Source of the DNA: Mongoliitalea lutea
Lineage (GTDB): Bacteria; Bacteroidota; Bacteroidia; Cytophagales; Cyclobacteriaceae
Length of the DNA: 64,000 nt
Direction of reading: 5' to 3'
Assembly (NCBI RefSeq): GCF_014652135.1
Contig: NZ_BMYF01000004.1
Span: 124,001 to 188,000 of the forward strand
The position numbers were made by a program, and so were the translations under genes. The notes under the pieces are model-generated. The model ran no database searches. It was not told where the DNA came from and worked only from the letters and a program-made list of their open reading frames with translations. Below, one piece after another: positions 1 through 7,605 of the stretch. Positions within the stretch are counted from its first letter, which is position 1, and each line of letters begins with the position of its first letter.

Positions 1-324
1 ACTCAAAGCAGATTTTCCCTGAGACCAAACCAAATGCAACTCGACTTCTAGTCCTGCAATGAACAGCAACAATACAACCGCTATTTGCACAAAACCATCC
101 AGAGCCAAGTTTGCGTTAGGATTGCTCATAAAGAGTGTTTCGTGAAACTCCGGAAAAAATGTACCCAATATCGTCGGACCCAATAAAATCCCTGCAAGTA
201 ATTCACCTACTACCGCAGGCTGCTTAAACTTCTGTGCAATTTCCGCAAAGACTCTCGCCAACAGCAACATGGCTGCAAGCATCAGAAATAGATTGACTAC
301 ATCTTGATGTGATAAATGTTCCAT
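1..324 (-). CDS. Cation:proton antiporter, CPA2 family (N-terminal part, cut by window edge)
   Basis: The gene starts with ATG at 324 and stays open to base 1, so only the first 108 residues are present and the C-terminus lies outside the window. It should encode a monovalent cation/proton exchanger of the inner membrane. The visible part has two hydrophobic segments and the family signature PAVVGELLAGILLGPTILG around residues 39-57, followed by a helix ending in FIAGLEVEL, the typical TM2-TM3 region of KefB/NhaS-type antiporters. It lies 7 bases downstream of the universal stress protein and is almost certainly co-transcribed with it; universal stress proteins often accompany or are fused to such antiporters. 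Which ion is moved cannot be told from this fragment. Family assignment is confident. Confidence 0.85.
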   Translation of the reverse strand, partial: MEHLSHQDVVNLFLMLAAMLLLARVFAEIAQKFKQPAVVGELLAGILLGPTILGTFFPEFHETLFMSNPNANLALDGFVQIAVVLLLFIAGLEVELHLVWSQGKSALS

Positions 325-331
325 GCTACGG

Positions 332-1159
332 TTACTTTTTGACGATTAATAAATTACAAGGAAGATCACTGAGAATCTCCTCCAAATCATGGGGAAACAA
401 TCGGTCCAATAACCCAAGTTTTCCCTCATCCCCTACTATTAATAAGTCAGCCTTCACGTCGGTTGCAAATCTCGCCAATTCCACTGCCCATTTACCACAG
501 GTAATTTTGATATGTACTTTCAAATTCCCTTTATCCAATCCTTTCAAAATATTTTCCACATAAGCCACTTCTTCCGCTACCAGCTTCCTTCGGGTATTGG
601 CTATTTCACTTTCTCCTCCTTCTCCAGCTGTGGCCATTTGCATTCCGTACATTTTAATTTCATTCACGATAAATACCTGCTTGGCCTGATCAACCTTACA
701 CCAGTCTAATCCCCTCGCAATAACACGGGGCGTTTGCTCTTGTTGCGTCCCATTGATTACCACCTTATCAAAAGGGGTTGGCTTTTCCAATGGTTCAATC
801 AGTATGAGAACAGAACATTTAGACTTACGAATAATCTTCCGGGCTATAGACCCAATGTAGTATTGTAGTAAGCCCTCCTGTTTTAAAGCGCCCGCAACTA
901 GTAAGTCCACCCCTTGTTTTTCACATACTTCCATGATTTTATTGGCAGGCTTTCCTTGTTCCCAAAAAACTTTTGTCTTTTGATGAATTCCCATATCCTT
1001 CAGGATTTGAGTCAACATATTCATTTGGGACTCATCTTGTTCCCCAACATGAATCAGGACCAGTTCAGCATCAAAAACCTCTGAAAGACGTTTGGCTTCA
1101 GCTATCAAAGCTGAAAAACGAGGAGAAAAAGCAATGGCAAGGGCAATCTTTTTAAACAT
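332..1159 (-). CDS. Universal stress protein, tandem two-domain
   Basis: A 275-residue cytoplasmic protein made of two UspA folds, roughly residues 1-140 and 145-275. The first half begins MFKKIALAIAFSPR and continues through a DAELVLIHV strand; the second half carries the typical distal end DLLIVGDEGKLGLLDRLF and closes with CNLLIVKK. The nucleotide-binding G-2x-G-9x-G(S/T) loop is incomplete in both halves: the first has VAGALKQEGLLQYYIGSIAR and the second VGDEGKLGLLDRLFPH, so ATP binding is uncertain. It is the first gene of a two-gene unit with the cation/proton antiporter, suggesting a regulatory role for that transporter (inference). The ATG at 1159 gives a normal-length tandem Usp. Confidence 0.85.
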   Translation of the reverse strand: MFKKIALAIAFSPRFSALIAEAKRLSEVFDAELVLIHVGEQDESQMNMLTQILKDMGIHQKTKVFWEQGKPANKIMEVCEKQGVDLLVAGALKQEGLLQYYIGSIARKIIRKSKCSVLILIEPLEKPTPFDKVVINGTQQEQTPRVIARGLDWCKVDQAKQVFIVNEIKMYGMQMATAGEGGESEIANTRRKLVAEEVAYVENILKGLDKGNLKVHIKITCGKWAVELARFATDVKADLLIVGDEGKLGLLDRLFPHDLEEILSDLPCNLLIVKK

Positions 1160-1395
1160 AACGGCAAAGTTTCATGGGGTAAAATACCAATTTTATTTGC
1201 TTTTGGGTAAGAAAAATCAAAGAGTTTGAGGAATGGCAAATACTTCCTCCCATTTATCCAACACTTTTACCACTTAGCAAAGCTTTAGTCGTGCTAGACG
1301 AAGGGCATTCCCAAGAGCGATAATTTTTTCGTAACATAGGGCTCGATTAGCTATTCATGCTGATCCAAATCAATCGGAATATAACCTGATAATTT

Positions 1396-3009
1396 ATGAA
1401 GAAAAACCTACTATCATGGGTTGCCGGTGCTGGAATGCTGTTTGCGATTCAGGCCGAATCCTTGGCTCAGCGGGATTATCCTACCCTTAGCCAAATGACC
1501 CAACGGCTGCAAGCCATCTCGGGTAGCGGCAGCACAGCCAAACTCAGTTCCTTAACCAAGACTGAAGGCGGAAAAGACATTTGGGTACTCAAAGTCGGAA
1601 AAGGCGACCTTGACAACAAACCTGCCATTGCCGTGGTCGGCGGAGTGGAAGGCTTCCACGTATTGAGCGTAGAACTAGCACTTCAATTTGCCGAGTCATT
1701 GGTAAAAGACAACAGTGCGACACTGGATAGAAATACCTTTTACATATTTCCCAACATGTCACCAGATGCTTATGAGCAATACCATGCATCTTTAAAATAC
1801 GAGCGAAGAGGAAATGCCGCAAAAGTAGACCACGATAGAGACGGGCAAGTTTCTGAGGATGGCTATGTTGACCTCAATAAAGATGGATTGATCACGATGA
1901 TGCGTGTAGAAAGCCCGATGGGTGACTATTATGTACATGAAAAAGATCCCCGCGTAATGGTCAAAGCAGACAGAAGTAAGGGAGAAAGAGGTACACACCT
2001 CTTGATGACCGAATCCCGTGACAATGACAAAGATGGCAAATTTGGTGAGGACTTAGAAGAAGGAATTGCCTTCAACCGTTCCTTAACCTACAAATTCCCG
2101 ATTTTCACTCCACTAGCAGGTGACTTTGCTGTTTCCCAAGTAGAAGGAAGAGCCATGTTGGATTATTTGTTTGATCAGTGGAATATCTTCGCAATTTTCA
2201 CCTTCTCTCCTGCGAATAACTTATCTTCTCCATTGAAATACAATGCGGCGGATGCACGCAAGAGAATCGTAACTTCTATGTTGGAAAAAGATGTGGCCAT
2301 CAACAGCATGGTTTCTGGAATTTACAACAAAACAGTAACCCCAAAAGCATACAATCAGACTAACCAAGGTACTGACGGAGATTTCTTCCAGTGGGCATAT
2401 TTCCACTTTGGAAGATTAAGTTTCTCTACACCAGGATGGTGGGCACCTGAGTTTAAGGATGCCGATGGCAAATCAAATCCAAATGCAGAAGCAAATTTCC
2501 TTGCTTGGGCAGACAGTGAGGGCATAGATGCATTTGTGGACTGGCAGTCCGTTTCCCATCCGGACCTTCCCGGTCAAAAAGTGGAAGTTGGAGGTATCAA
2601 GCCATTTGTCATGTACAATCCTCCATTTGAAAAAGTAGCTGACATTGCAAAAGAACACAATGAGTTCATCTTGAAACTCGCGGAGATGAGTCCAAAATTG
2701 GAGTTTCATAACCTGCAAACGGAAAAATTAAGCAATGGCCTGACACGCATCACCGTCGATCTGTTCAATAACTCCCCACTGCCAACACACTCTGACATGG
2801 GTGTGCGATCCAGATGGTTGAGAAGAGTTCGGGTAGATATCAACCGCGATGCGAAAGACTTAATTGCCGGTGATAAAATCAAGTTGATCAATAAAATCGA
2901 CGCTTTTGACAAGACCACGTTGACTTGGGTAGTAAAAGGCTCGGGAAGTGTTGACATCAAAGCAGGTGCAGCACATACAGGATTTGCTACGTTAAACGTG
3001 AAACTTTAA
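1396..3009 (+). CDS. Secreted M14 carboxypeptidase homologue, probably catalytically inactive
   Basis: A 537-residue exported protein with a signal peptide ending near LAQ (residues 23-25). Side-by-side reading with the next gene shows a clear M14 metallocarboxypeptidase fold, but the zinc motif HxxE of the neighbour (H113/E116) is replaced here by E85-G-F-H88, i.e. the two ligands are swapped. The third zinc histidine (H308 in the neighbour) is S271, and the catalytic glutamate in the neighbour's SNELM segment has no counterpart in the aligned STPGWWA. Three EF-hand-like acidic loops are present (starting at D145, D159 and D209, pattern DxDxDG or DxNxDG). A roughly 110-residue C-terminal beta-rich domain follows the catalytic-like domain. 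I infer a binding or regulatory partner of the downstream enzyme rather than a peptidase. The two genes are 11 bases apart. Confidence 0.85.
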   Translation: MKKNLLSWVAGAGMLFAIQAESLAQRDYPTLSQMTQRLQAISGSGSTAKLSSLTKTEGGKDIWVLKVGKGDLDNKPAIAVVGGVEGFHVLSVELALQFAESLVKDNSATLDRNTFYIFPNMSPDAYEQYHASLKYERRGNAAKVDHDRDGQVSEDGYVDLNKDGLITMMRVESPMGDYYVHEKDPRVMVKADRSKGERGTHLLMTESRDNDKDGKFGEDLEEGIAFNRSLTYKFPIFTPLAGDFAVSQVEGRAMLDYLFDQWNIFAIFTFSPANNLSSPLKYNAADARKRIVTSMLEKDVAINSMVSGIYNKTVTPKAYNQTNQGTDGDFFQWAYFHFGRLSFSTPGWWAPEFKDADGKSNPNAEANFLAWADSEGIDAFVDWQSVSHPDLPGQKVEVGGIKPFVMYNPPFEKVADIAKEHNEFILKLAEMSPKLEFHNLQTEKLSNGLTRITVDLFNNSPLPTHSDMGVRSRWLRRVRVDINRDAKDLIAGDKIKLINKIDAFDKTTLTWVVKGSGSVDIKAGAAHTGFATLNVKL

Positions 3010-3020
3010 TCCATCAAGCC

Positions 3021-4769
3021 ATGAAATTTAAAAATTTAGTATATACAGGCCTGATCGGAGCAGCATTGTGCTTCACGGGCATACAGGAATCCACTGCACA
3101 GGTAGCTGACGGAAGATATTTCCGTGCACTTGGAACCCCTCATAATCCCAAAGTTCCCGTATCATGGAACCGCTACCACACCAACTTGGCTTTGGAAGAA
3201 ATCATGAAGGATATGGCCAAAAAGCACCCCAATATCGTCAAGCTCCAAAGCATTGGAAAATCTTACCAAGGCAATGACATTTGGGTCTTAACCATAACTG
3301 ACTTCAGCACAGGAAAAGCTGAGGATAAACCCGCCATGTGGATTGATGGAAACATCCACTCCAATGAGATCCAAGGCACCGAGTTTACCCTCTACACCGC
3401 TTGGTATTTGGCAGAGATGTATGGGGATTTAGATTTTATTACTCAATTATTGAAAGATAAAACCTTCTACATTGCTCCTACGATCAACCCAGATGCACAT
3501 GATTACTTCATCAAAGAAGCTAACAATCAAAACTCCCCACGTTCGGGAATGATGATTTTTGATAATGACCGTGATGGAGAATTTGGAGAAGATCCTTTTG
3601 ATGATTTGAATAAGGATGGTCATATCACCATGATGATCCGTAAATCCCCTACCGGTAGATTTATCAAAGATAAAATGGATCCGCGCAAACTTGTAATGGT
3701 CGGTCCTGACCAACAGGGTGAATACGAAATGCTGGGCTATGAAGGTATCGACCGAGATGGAGACGGGGTTGTGAACGATGATGGTATCGGATACTATGAC
3801 CCTAACAGAGACTGGGGTTGGAACTGGCAACCTGACTACATTCAATCAGGAGCTTTACGCTATCCATTCTCCGTGCCTGAAAATAGAGCAGTAGTGGATT
3901 TCGTCATGAAGCATCCAAACATTGCAGCAGCTCAATCTTACCACAATTATGGAGGGATGATTCTTAGAGGCCCTGGTGCTGAAGAGGATTTGGGTACATA
4001 CAATGCTACAGATGTACGCGTATATGATGCCATCGCTAAAAAAGGAGAAGAGTTTATGCCGGGCTACAGATATTTGGTTGTGTACAAAGATCTTTACTCA
4101 GTATTTGGTGGACAGCTAGATTGGTTCTATGGAGGTAGAGGTATTTTCACCTATTCGAATGAGTTGATGACTTCTTACTTGTATTTCCATACAAATGCTG
4201 GAAGAAACAATCAGGATGAACAGTTCAAAGCTGACGACTACTTACTATTCGGTGATGCATTCGTCAATTGGGAGGAGTATGACCATCCTCAATATGGCAA
4301 AATCGAAATCGGAGGTTTCAAAAAGAACTTTGGTAGATTACATCCAGGTTTCTTGATGGAAACAGATGCCCACAGAAATGCCGCATTTACGATTCTTCAT
4401 GCTTACCATACTCCCAAGCTTTCTGTTTCTGATGTGAAAGAAAAAGATTTGGACGGGGGCTTACGTGAGATCACAGCGACGATCTACAATGAGCGCATGA
4501 TTCCAACACACTCTTCTCAAGATTTGAAATACAAAATTGAGCGTCCGGATTATATCAGCATTTCCGGTGCCAGAGTTGTGGCAGGTTTTGTGGTAGAAAA
4601 CGAGGATTTCAACAAACTTGCAGAGCAAAAAGTCAATCCTGAAAAAATCTCGGTTGACAATATCCCCGGCATGGGTGCTGTAAAAGTTCGTTGGATCGTC
4701 AGCGGTAACAGCAATTACAGCATTACGGTGGATTCCGCCAAAGGTGGCAAAGCCAGCTGGAAAAAATAA
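3021..4769 (+). CDS. Secreted zinc carboxypeptidase, M14 family
   Basis: A 582-residue exported metallocarboxypeptidase. Residues 1-27 form a signal peptide ending STAQ. The M14 domain has the zinc motif H113-S-N-E116, the substrate-binding N262-R263 in DPNRDWGW, the third zinc ligand H308 in QSYHNYGG, and E381 in YSNELM as likely catalytic glutamate, so all the active-site parts are present. Acidic loops resembling EF-hand calcium sites begin at D181, D195 and D244. A beta-rich domain of about 120 residues at the C-terminus resembles the one in the upstream paralogue. The protein should trim peptides or a cell-wall peptide in the periplasm or outside the cell; the substrate cannot be deduced. 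A terminator follows at 4807. It forms a two-gene operon with the inactive-looking paralogue. Confidence 0.9.
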   Translation: MKFKNLVYTGLIGAALCFTGIQESTAQVADGRYFRALGTPHNPKVPVSWNRYHTNLALEEIMKDMAKKHPNIVKLQSIGKSYQGNDIWVLTITDFSTGKAEDKPAMWIDGNIHSNEIQGTEFTLYTAWYLAEMYGDLDFITQLLKDKTFYIAPTINPDAHDYFIKEANNQNSPRSGMMIFDNDRDGEFGEDPFDDLNKDGHITMMIRKSPTGRFIKDKMDPRKLVMVGPDQQGEYEMLGYEGIDRDGDGVVNDDGIGYYDPNRDWGWNWQPDYIQSGALRYPFSVPENRAVVDFVMKHPNIAAAQSYHNYGGMILRGPGAEEDLGTYNATDVRVYDAIAKKGEEFMPGYRYLVVYKDLYSVFGGQLDWFYGGRGIFTYSNELMTSYLYFHTNAGRNNQDEQFKADDYLLFGDAFVNWEEYDHPQYGKIEIGGFKKNFGRLHPGFLMETDAHRNAAFTILHAYHTPKLSVSDVKEKDLDGGLREITATIYNERMIPTHSSQDLKYKIERPDYISISGARVVAGFVVENEDFNKLAEQKVNPEKISVDNIPGMGAVKVRWIVSGNSNYSITVDSAKGGKASWKK

Positions 4770-4806
4770 AAAAGAAAGGCTGAAATTAACGCCATTAATT
4801 ACATTT

Positions 4807-4838
4807 AAAAGCCTGAGAGCGCTAGTTCTCGGGCTTTT
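4807..4838. terminator. Intrinsic terminator after the M14 gene pair
   Basis: The arms AAAAGCCTGAGA and TCTCGGGCTTTT can form a 12-base-pair stem with one G-T wobble around an 8-base loop, and the + strand arm ends in TTTTCT. It lies 37 bases after the carboxypeptidase stop and between convergent genes, so it may also stop transcription from the thioredoxin side, although the T run on that strand is shorter. Confidence 0.8.
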
Positions 4839-4874
4839 CTAGTTAAAGTTTCACAGAAAAATGTTCAATTGTCA

Positions 4875-5183
4875 TTACGAAACAAAAGCCTTCATGGCCT
4901 GCAACAAATCCCGCTTGGTCATATAGCCACCTTTTCTCCACAAGATTTTTCCCCGCTTAAACAAGATGTAATGCGGAATCGAGCGCACGCCAAATTGCAA
5001 ACTTACCTGAGGATTACGATCCACATTGAGTTTAAAAAGTTTGACTTTGCCTCCCAACTCTGCAATAACCTGTTCCAACAAAGGGTTCATCGTTTGGCAG
5101 GGCGCGCACCAATCCGCATAAAAATCCACCAATACCAATTCATCGGATTGATTGACCACATCTTTAAATTTCTTCTTTGCCAT
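4875..5183 (-). CDS. Thioredoxin
   Basis: A 102-residue cytoplasmic thioredoxin-fold protein, the normal size of a single-domain thioredoxin. It has the redox motif W25-C-A-P-C29, which differs from the standard WCGPC by Ala for Gly, the conserved cis-proline in RSIPHY, and a closing GYMTKRDL segment in place of the usual GxxxKxxL. It should act as a general protein disulfide reductase or a more specialised member. There is no signal peptide. It is transcribed alone, divergent from the small outer-membrane protein gene and convergent with the carboxypeptidase pair. Confidence 0.92.
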   Translation of the reverse strand: MAKKKFKDVVNQSDELVLVDFYADWCAPCQTMNPLLEQVIAELGGKVKLFKLNVDRNPQVSLQFGVRSIPHYILFKRGKILWRKGGYMTKRDLLQAMKAFVS

Positions 5184-5363
5184 CTACCGCTAATTTTTCA
5201 CAAAAATACAAGCTAGCGATTAATTCTCAATTTCATCTGACTACCTTACTATTTCTTAAATGAAAGAAGAATTTGATGATTTAAAAATCTTTTACACATA
5301 AATCCCTCACCATGCTTGGGGAACTTTCATTTTTTACCTAATTTGAAAACAAAGAAAAAATCT

Positions 5364-5831
5364 ATGAAAAAGCTAGTGATCATCTGCTTGATTTTTGGTG
5401 TAGTTGCGATTGCGCAAGCACAGGAACAAGGAGACTTTCGAGTACAATTGGGTGGTGAGTATAAACTCCAAATTCAGGATTTTGGAGCCAATGCAGGTGT
5501 AGAGTATTTCTTTGCAGATAAATTTGCTCTTGCCCCCAATTTCACCTATTGGTTTCCACAGGTCGGACGGAGTATGAACTTCAATATGGACCTGCGCTAT
5601 TACCTGACCGAAGGAGTATCTCAAGTCTATGTATTGGGTGGTTATAGCAACTATTGGATCAATCTACAACCGGGTATCCCAGGCTTGAACCAAACTAGAC
5701 CGGGTGGAAATTTTGGCCTAGGAGCCATGATTGCACTCGTTGACGGAATTGGCTTAAATACAGAATTTAAAGTTCAAAGCCAAAACACCAGACAACCAGT
5801 CTTACGGGTAGGATTGGTTTTTGGGTTGTAA
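5364..5831 (+). CDS. Small outer-membrane beta-barrel protein
   Basis: I start the gene at ATG 5364, giving 155 residues that begin with a clean signal peptide (MKKLVIICLIFG...AQAQ). An upstream in-frame start at 5316 would add a charged 16-residue leader that does not fit a secreted protein. The mature part is built of alternating hydrophobic strands rich in Tyr, Phe and Gly (for example YFFADKFALAPNFTYWF) and ends in aromatic/hydrophobic residues (GLVFGL), the features of an 8-strand outer-membrane barrel of the OmpA/OmpW-like porin type. Function is unknown. It is convergent with the rhomboid gene, with only 3 bases between the stop codons and no terminator visible. Confidence 0.8.
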   Translation: MKKLVIICLIFGVVAIAQAQEQGDFRVQLGGEYKLQIQDFGANAGVEYFFADKFALAPNFTYWFPQVGRSMNFNMDLRYYLTEGVSQVYVLGGYSNYWINLQPGIPGLNQTRPGGNFGLGAMIALVDGIGLNTEFKVQSQNTRQPVLRVGLVFGL

Positions 5832-5834
5832 AGA

Positions 5835-6809
5835 TTACTTCTTCGAAAACTCGAATAATTTTCGCTTCTCTTCCTTGCTCAACGCTTCATAGCCCTTATC
5901 AGCAATTTTATCCAGAATTGCATCGATCTCCTCTTGCGTAGCTTCTTTTCCTCCACTTCGGAGCGGATTACTTCCTTTGTTGGTAGTAAATCCTTCAAAT
6001 TTAGAACTACTGCTAGAGCTGCTACTGGCTGTTGATGAGGAAGACGTAGGCGTTTTCTGCTTTCTATAGGAAACACGGACTTTTGGGCGTTTTTTCAATA
6101 GGTTTTCGAAAAACAAACCAATGGCCTGAATGGGGATACCCCAGTCTTTTCCCTTTCTCAATTGATTGATATAAAGGAAACCAAGAAGCGCACCTCCCAA
6201 ATGGGATAGTTCGCCGCCCGCATTGGAACCAATTGAATTGGCAAAAGCGATCAGTACGTAAAAAATAGCGATGTATTTGATTTTGACCGGGCCGAGCAAT
6301 AACAAATGGAAAGTGGTATTCGGAGCTAAGGTAGCTGCACCTACCACGATTGCATAAACACCAGCACTAGCACCCAGCATTCGGGCTACATCTACAGTGT
6401 TAGAAAAATAAGGAGATAGGTTGTACATGACGATATACAACATAGCACCCGTCAAGCCACCTAGAATGTATAGGTTGGCTAACTTTCTACTTCCAAGATA
6501 CTCGTGTACCAACAAGCCAAACCAATACAGGAAGAGCATGTTGAAAAGGATATGAAAGACACCTTCATGGAAAAACATATAGGTCAATAAAGACCAAGGC
6601 TGAATAATCAAGTTTTCCAAAGAAGCCGGCACCATCAAAACCGAACGGAAGGATTGATAAACATCTCCCAAACCAGCCAAGGTTAGGACCACCCGCAACA
6701 CCAACATCACTGCAAACACCATCAAGTTGATCGCAATAATTTTGAACAAACTATTATTGCTTTCCTTGAATGCGTTTTTCAAATTATGCCAAAATCCTCC
6801 GTACATCAT
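5835..6809 (-). CDS. Rhomboid family intramembrane serine protease, with poly-serine linker
   Basis: A 324-residue inner-membrane protease of the GlpG/rhomboid family. The catalytic dyad is visible as S148 in LGASAG and H203 in SHLGG; the upstream HEGVFHILFNM segment (residues 81-91) supplies the conserved His/Asn of the oxyanion region. Six membrane segments cover about residues 20-215. The cytoplasmic tail contains a 14-residue serine-rich run (about 256-269) and ends in a conserved helical segment (EEIDAILDKI...SKEEKRKLFEF) that I recognise from other Bacteroidota rhomboids. It is the last gene of the operon, one base after another rhomboid gene. Substrates are unknown. Confidence 0.9.
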   Translation of the reverse strand: MMYGGFWHNLKNAFKESNNSLFKIIAINLMVFAVMLVLRVVLTLAGLGDVYQSFRSVLMVPASLENLIIQPWSLLTYMFFHEGVFHILFNMLFLYWFGLLVHEYLGSRKLANLYILGGLTGAMLYIVMYNLSPYFSNTVDVARMLGASAGVYAIVVGAATLAPNTTFHLLLLGPVKIKYIAIFYVLIAFANSIGSNAGGELSHLGGALLGFLYINQLRKGKDWGIPIQAIGLFFENLLKKRPKVRVSYRKQKTPTSSSSTASSSSSSSSKFEGFTTNKGSNPLRSGGKEATQEEIDAILDKIADKGYEALSKEEKRKLFEFSKK

Positions 6810-6810
6810 A

Positions 6811-7602
6811 TCAGTAGAAACTATCTCGTTTTTTTCTCCAGTAAGTTACTAAAATCGCTCCAATCACCAATCCGCTTAGGTGAGCAAAATGCGCCACATT
6901 ATCTAACGGATTATTATTGATGACGTTGTAAACGGTATACAAACCATATACCAAAACCAAGTACTTTGCCTTTACCGGCATGGGTGGAAACAGCAGGAAT
7001 AGCTGCGTATTAGGAAACAGCATTCCAAATGCTATCAATACCCCAAACAATGCACCCGAAGCACCCACCATCGGAATATTCGCTTGAATATTTCTGACTT
7101 GGCTCATATTTTCCCGAGCACGTTGCTTCAACTCTTTGCTTTCAGGGTTTCTGCTAAAGTTATCAATAAAATCAAATACTCCCGTTCGGAATAAATGCCT
7201 ATTTTCTTTGACAAAATCATTGAAACGCTCCGGCGTAGGATCATTGTTGAATGCAGCTATCTCTTGATCCAATGAATTCATTCTATAGGCGGTATAGCCC
7301 GAGTACAGCAAGCCGGAACCCACTCCACAGACAAGCCATAAGGTCAGGAGTTTTTTAGGACCCAAATACTGCTCCAATAAAGGTCCAAAGATGAACAGCC
7401 CAAGCATATTCGAAAACAAATGCCATCCATCAGCGTGCAAAAACATATACGTCAGAAACTGAAAAGGCAAAAACTTGCTGCTATGAATATAATAAAGCGC
7501 ACCAATGGCTTTCAATTGGGGCATGATCATGGCTGAAACAAAATAAATCAGCACCGTAATCAAGAGCAGGTTTTTTACTACAGGAGTTAAGTTTCTGAAC
7601 AT
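6811..7602 (-). CDS. Rhomboid family intramembrane serine protease with large loop insertion
   Basis: A 263-residue inner-membrane rhomboid. The active-site serine is S182 in VGASGALFG and the histidine is H241 in AHFAHLSG; the HADGWHLFSNM segment (56-66) is the conserved transmembrane 2 motif. Between the third and fourth membrane segments, about residues 105-170, lies a hydrophilic, helix-rich insertion not present in the neighbouring rhomboid, which could be a substrate- or partner-binding loop (inference). It lies 3 bases after mutL and 1 base before the second rhomboid, so all are translated from one transcript. Confidence 0.92.
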   Translation of the reverse strand: MFRNLTPVVKNLLLITVLIYFVSAMIMPQLKAIGALYYIHSSKFLPFQFLTYMFLHADGWHLFSNMLGLFIFGPLLEQYLGPKKLLTLWLVCGVGSGLLYSGYTAYRMNSLDQEIAAFNNDPTPERFNDFVKENRHLFRTGVFDFIDNFSRNPESKELKQRARENMSQVRNIQANIPMVGASGALFGVLIAFGMLFPNTQLFLLFPPMPVKAKYLVLVYGLYTVYNVINNNPLDNVAHFAHLSGLVIGAILVTYWRKKRDSFY

Positions 7603-7605
7603 AGC

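Noticed and set aside
1160-1395. Largest intergenic gap, between the universal stress protein and the M14 pair
   Set aside because: It has no open frame, tRNA-like fold or clear repeat; I could not find an exact TAnnTTTG box in it. It presumably holds two divergent promoters but I cannot place them.
3447-3845. A 132-codon open frame antisense to the second M14 gene
   Set aside because: It lies wholly within a well supported gene, has no homology that I recognise and uses improbable codons; it is a shadow of the acidic repeats.
4869-5216. A 115-codon open frame on the + strand over the thioredoxin gene
   Set aside because: The opposite strand encodes a complete thioredoxin with its redox motif; the + frame has no recognisable features.
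5316-5363. Longer N-terminus for the small outer-membrane protein
   Set aside because: The extra 16 residues are hydrophilic and would precede a perfect signal peptide; the ATG at 5364 is preferred.
6005-6045. Serine-codon repeat in the first rhomboid tail as a possible microsatellite or phase-variation tract
   Set aside because: The codons are mixed (several different Ser codons), so there is no simple DNA repeat that could slip.
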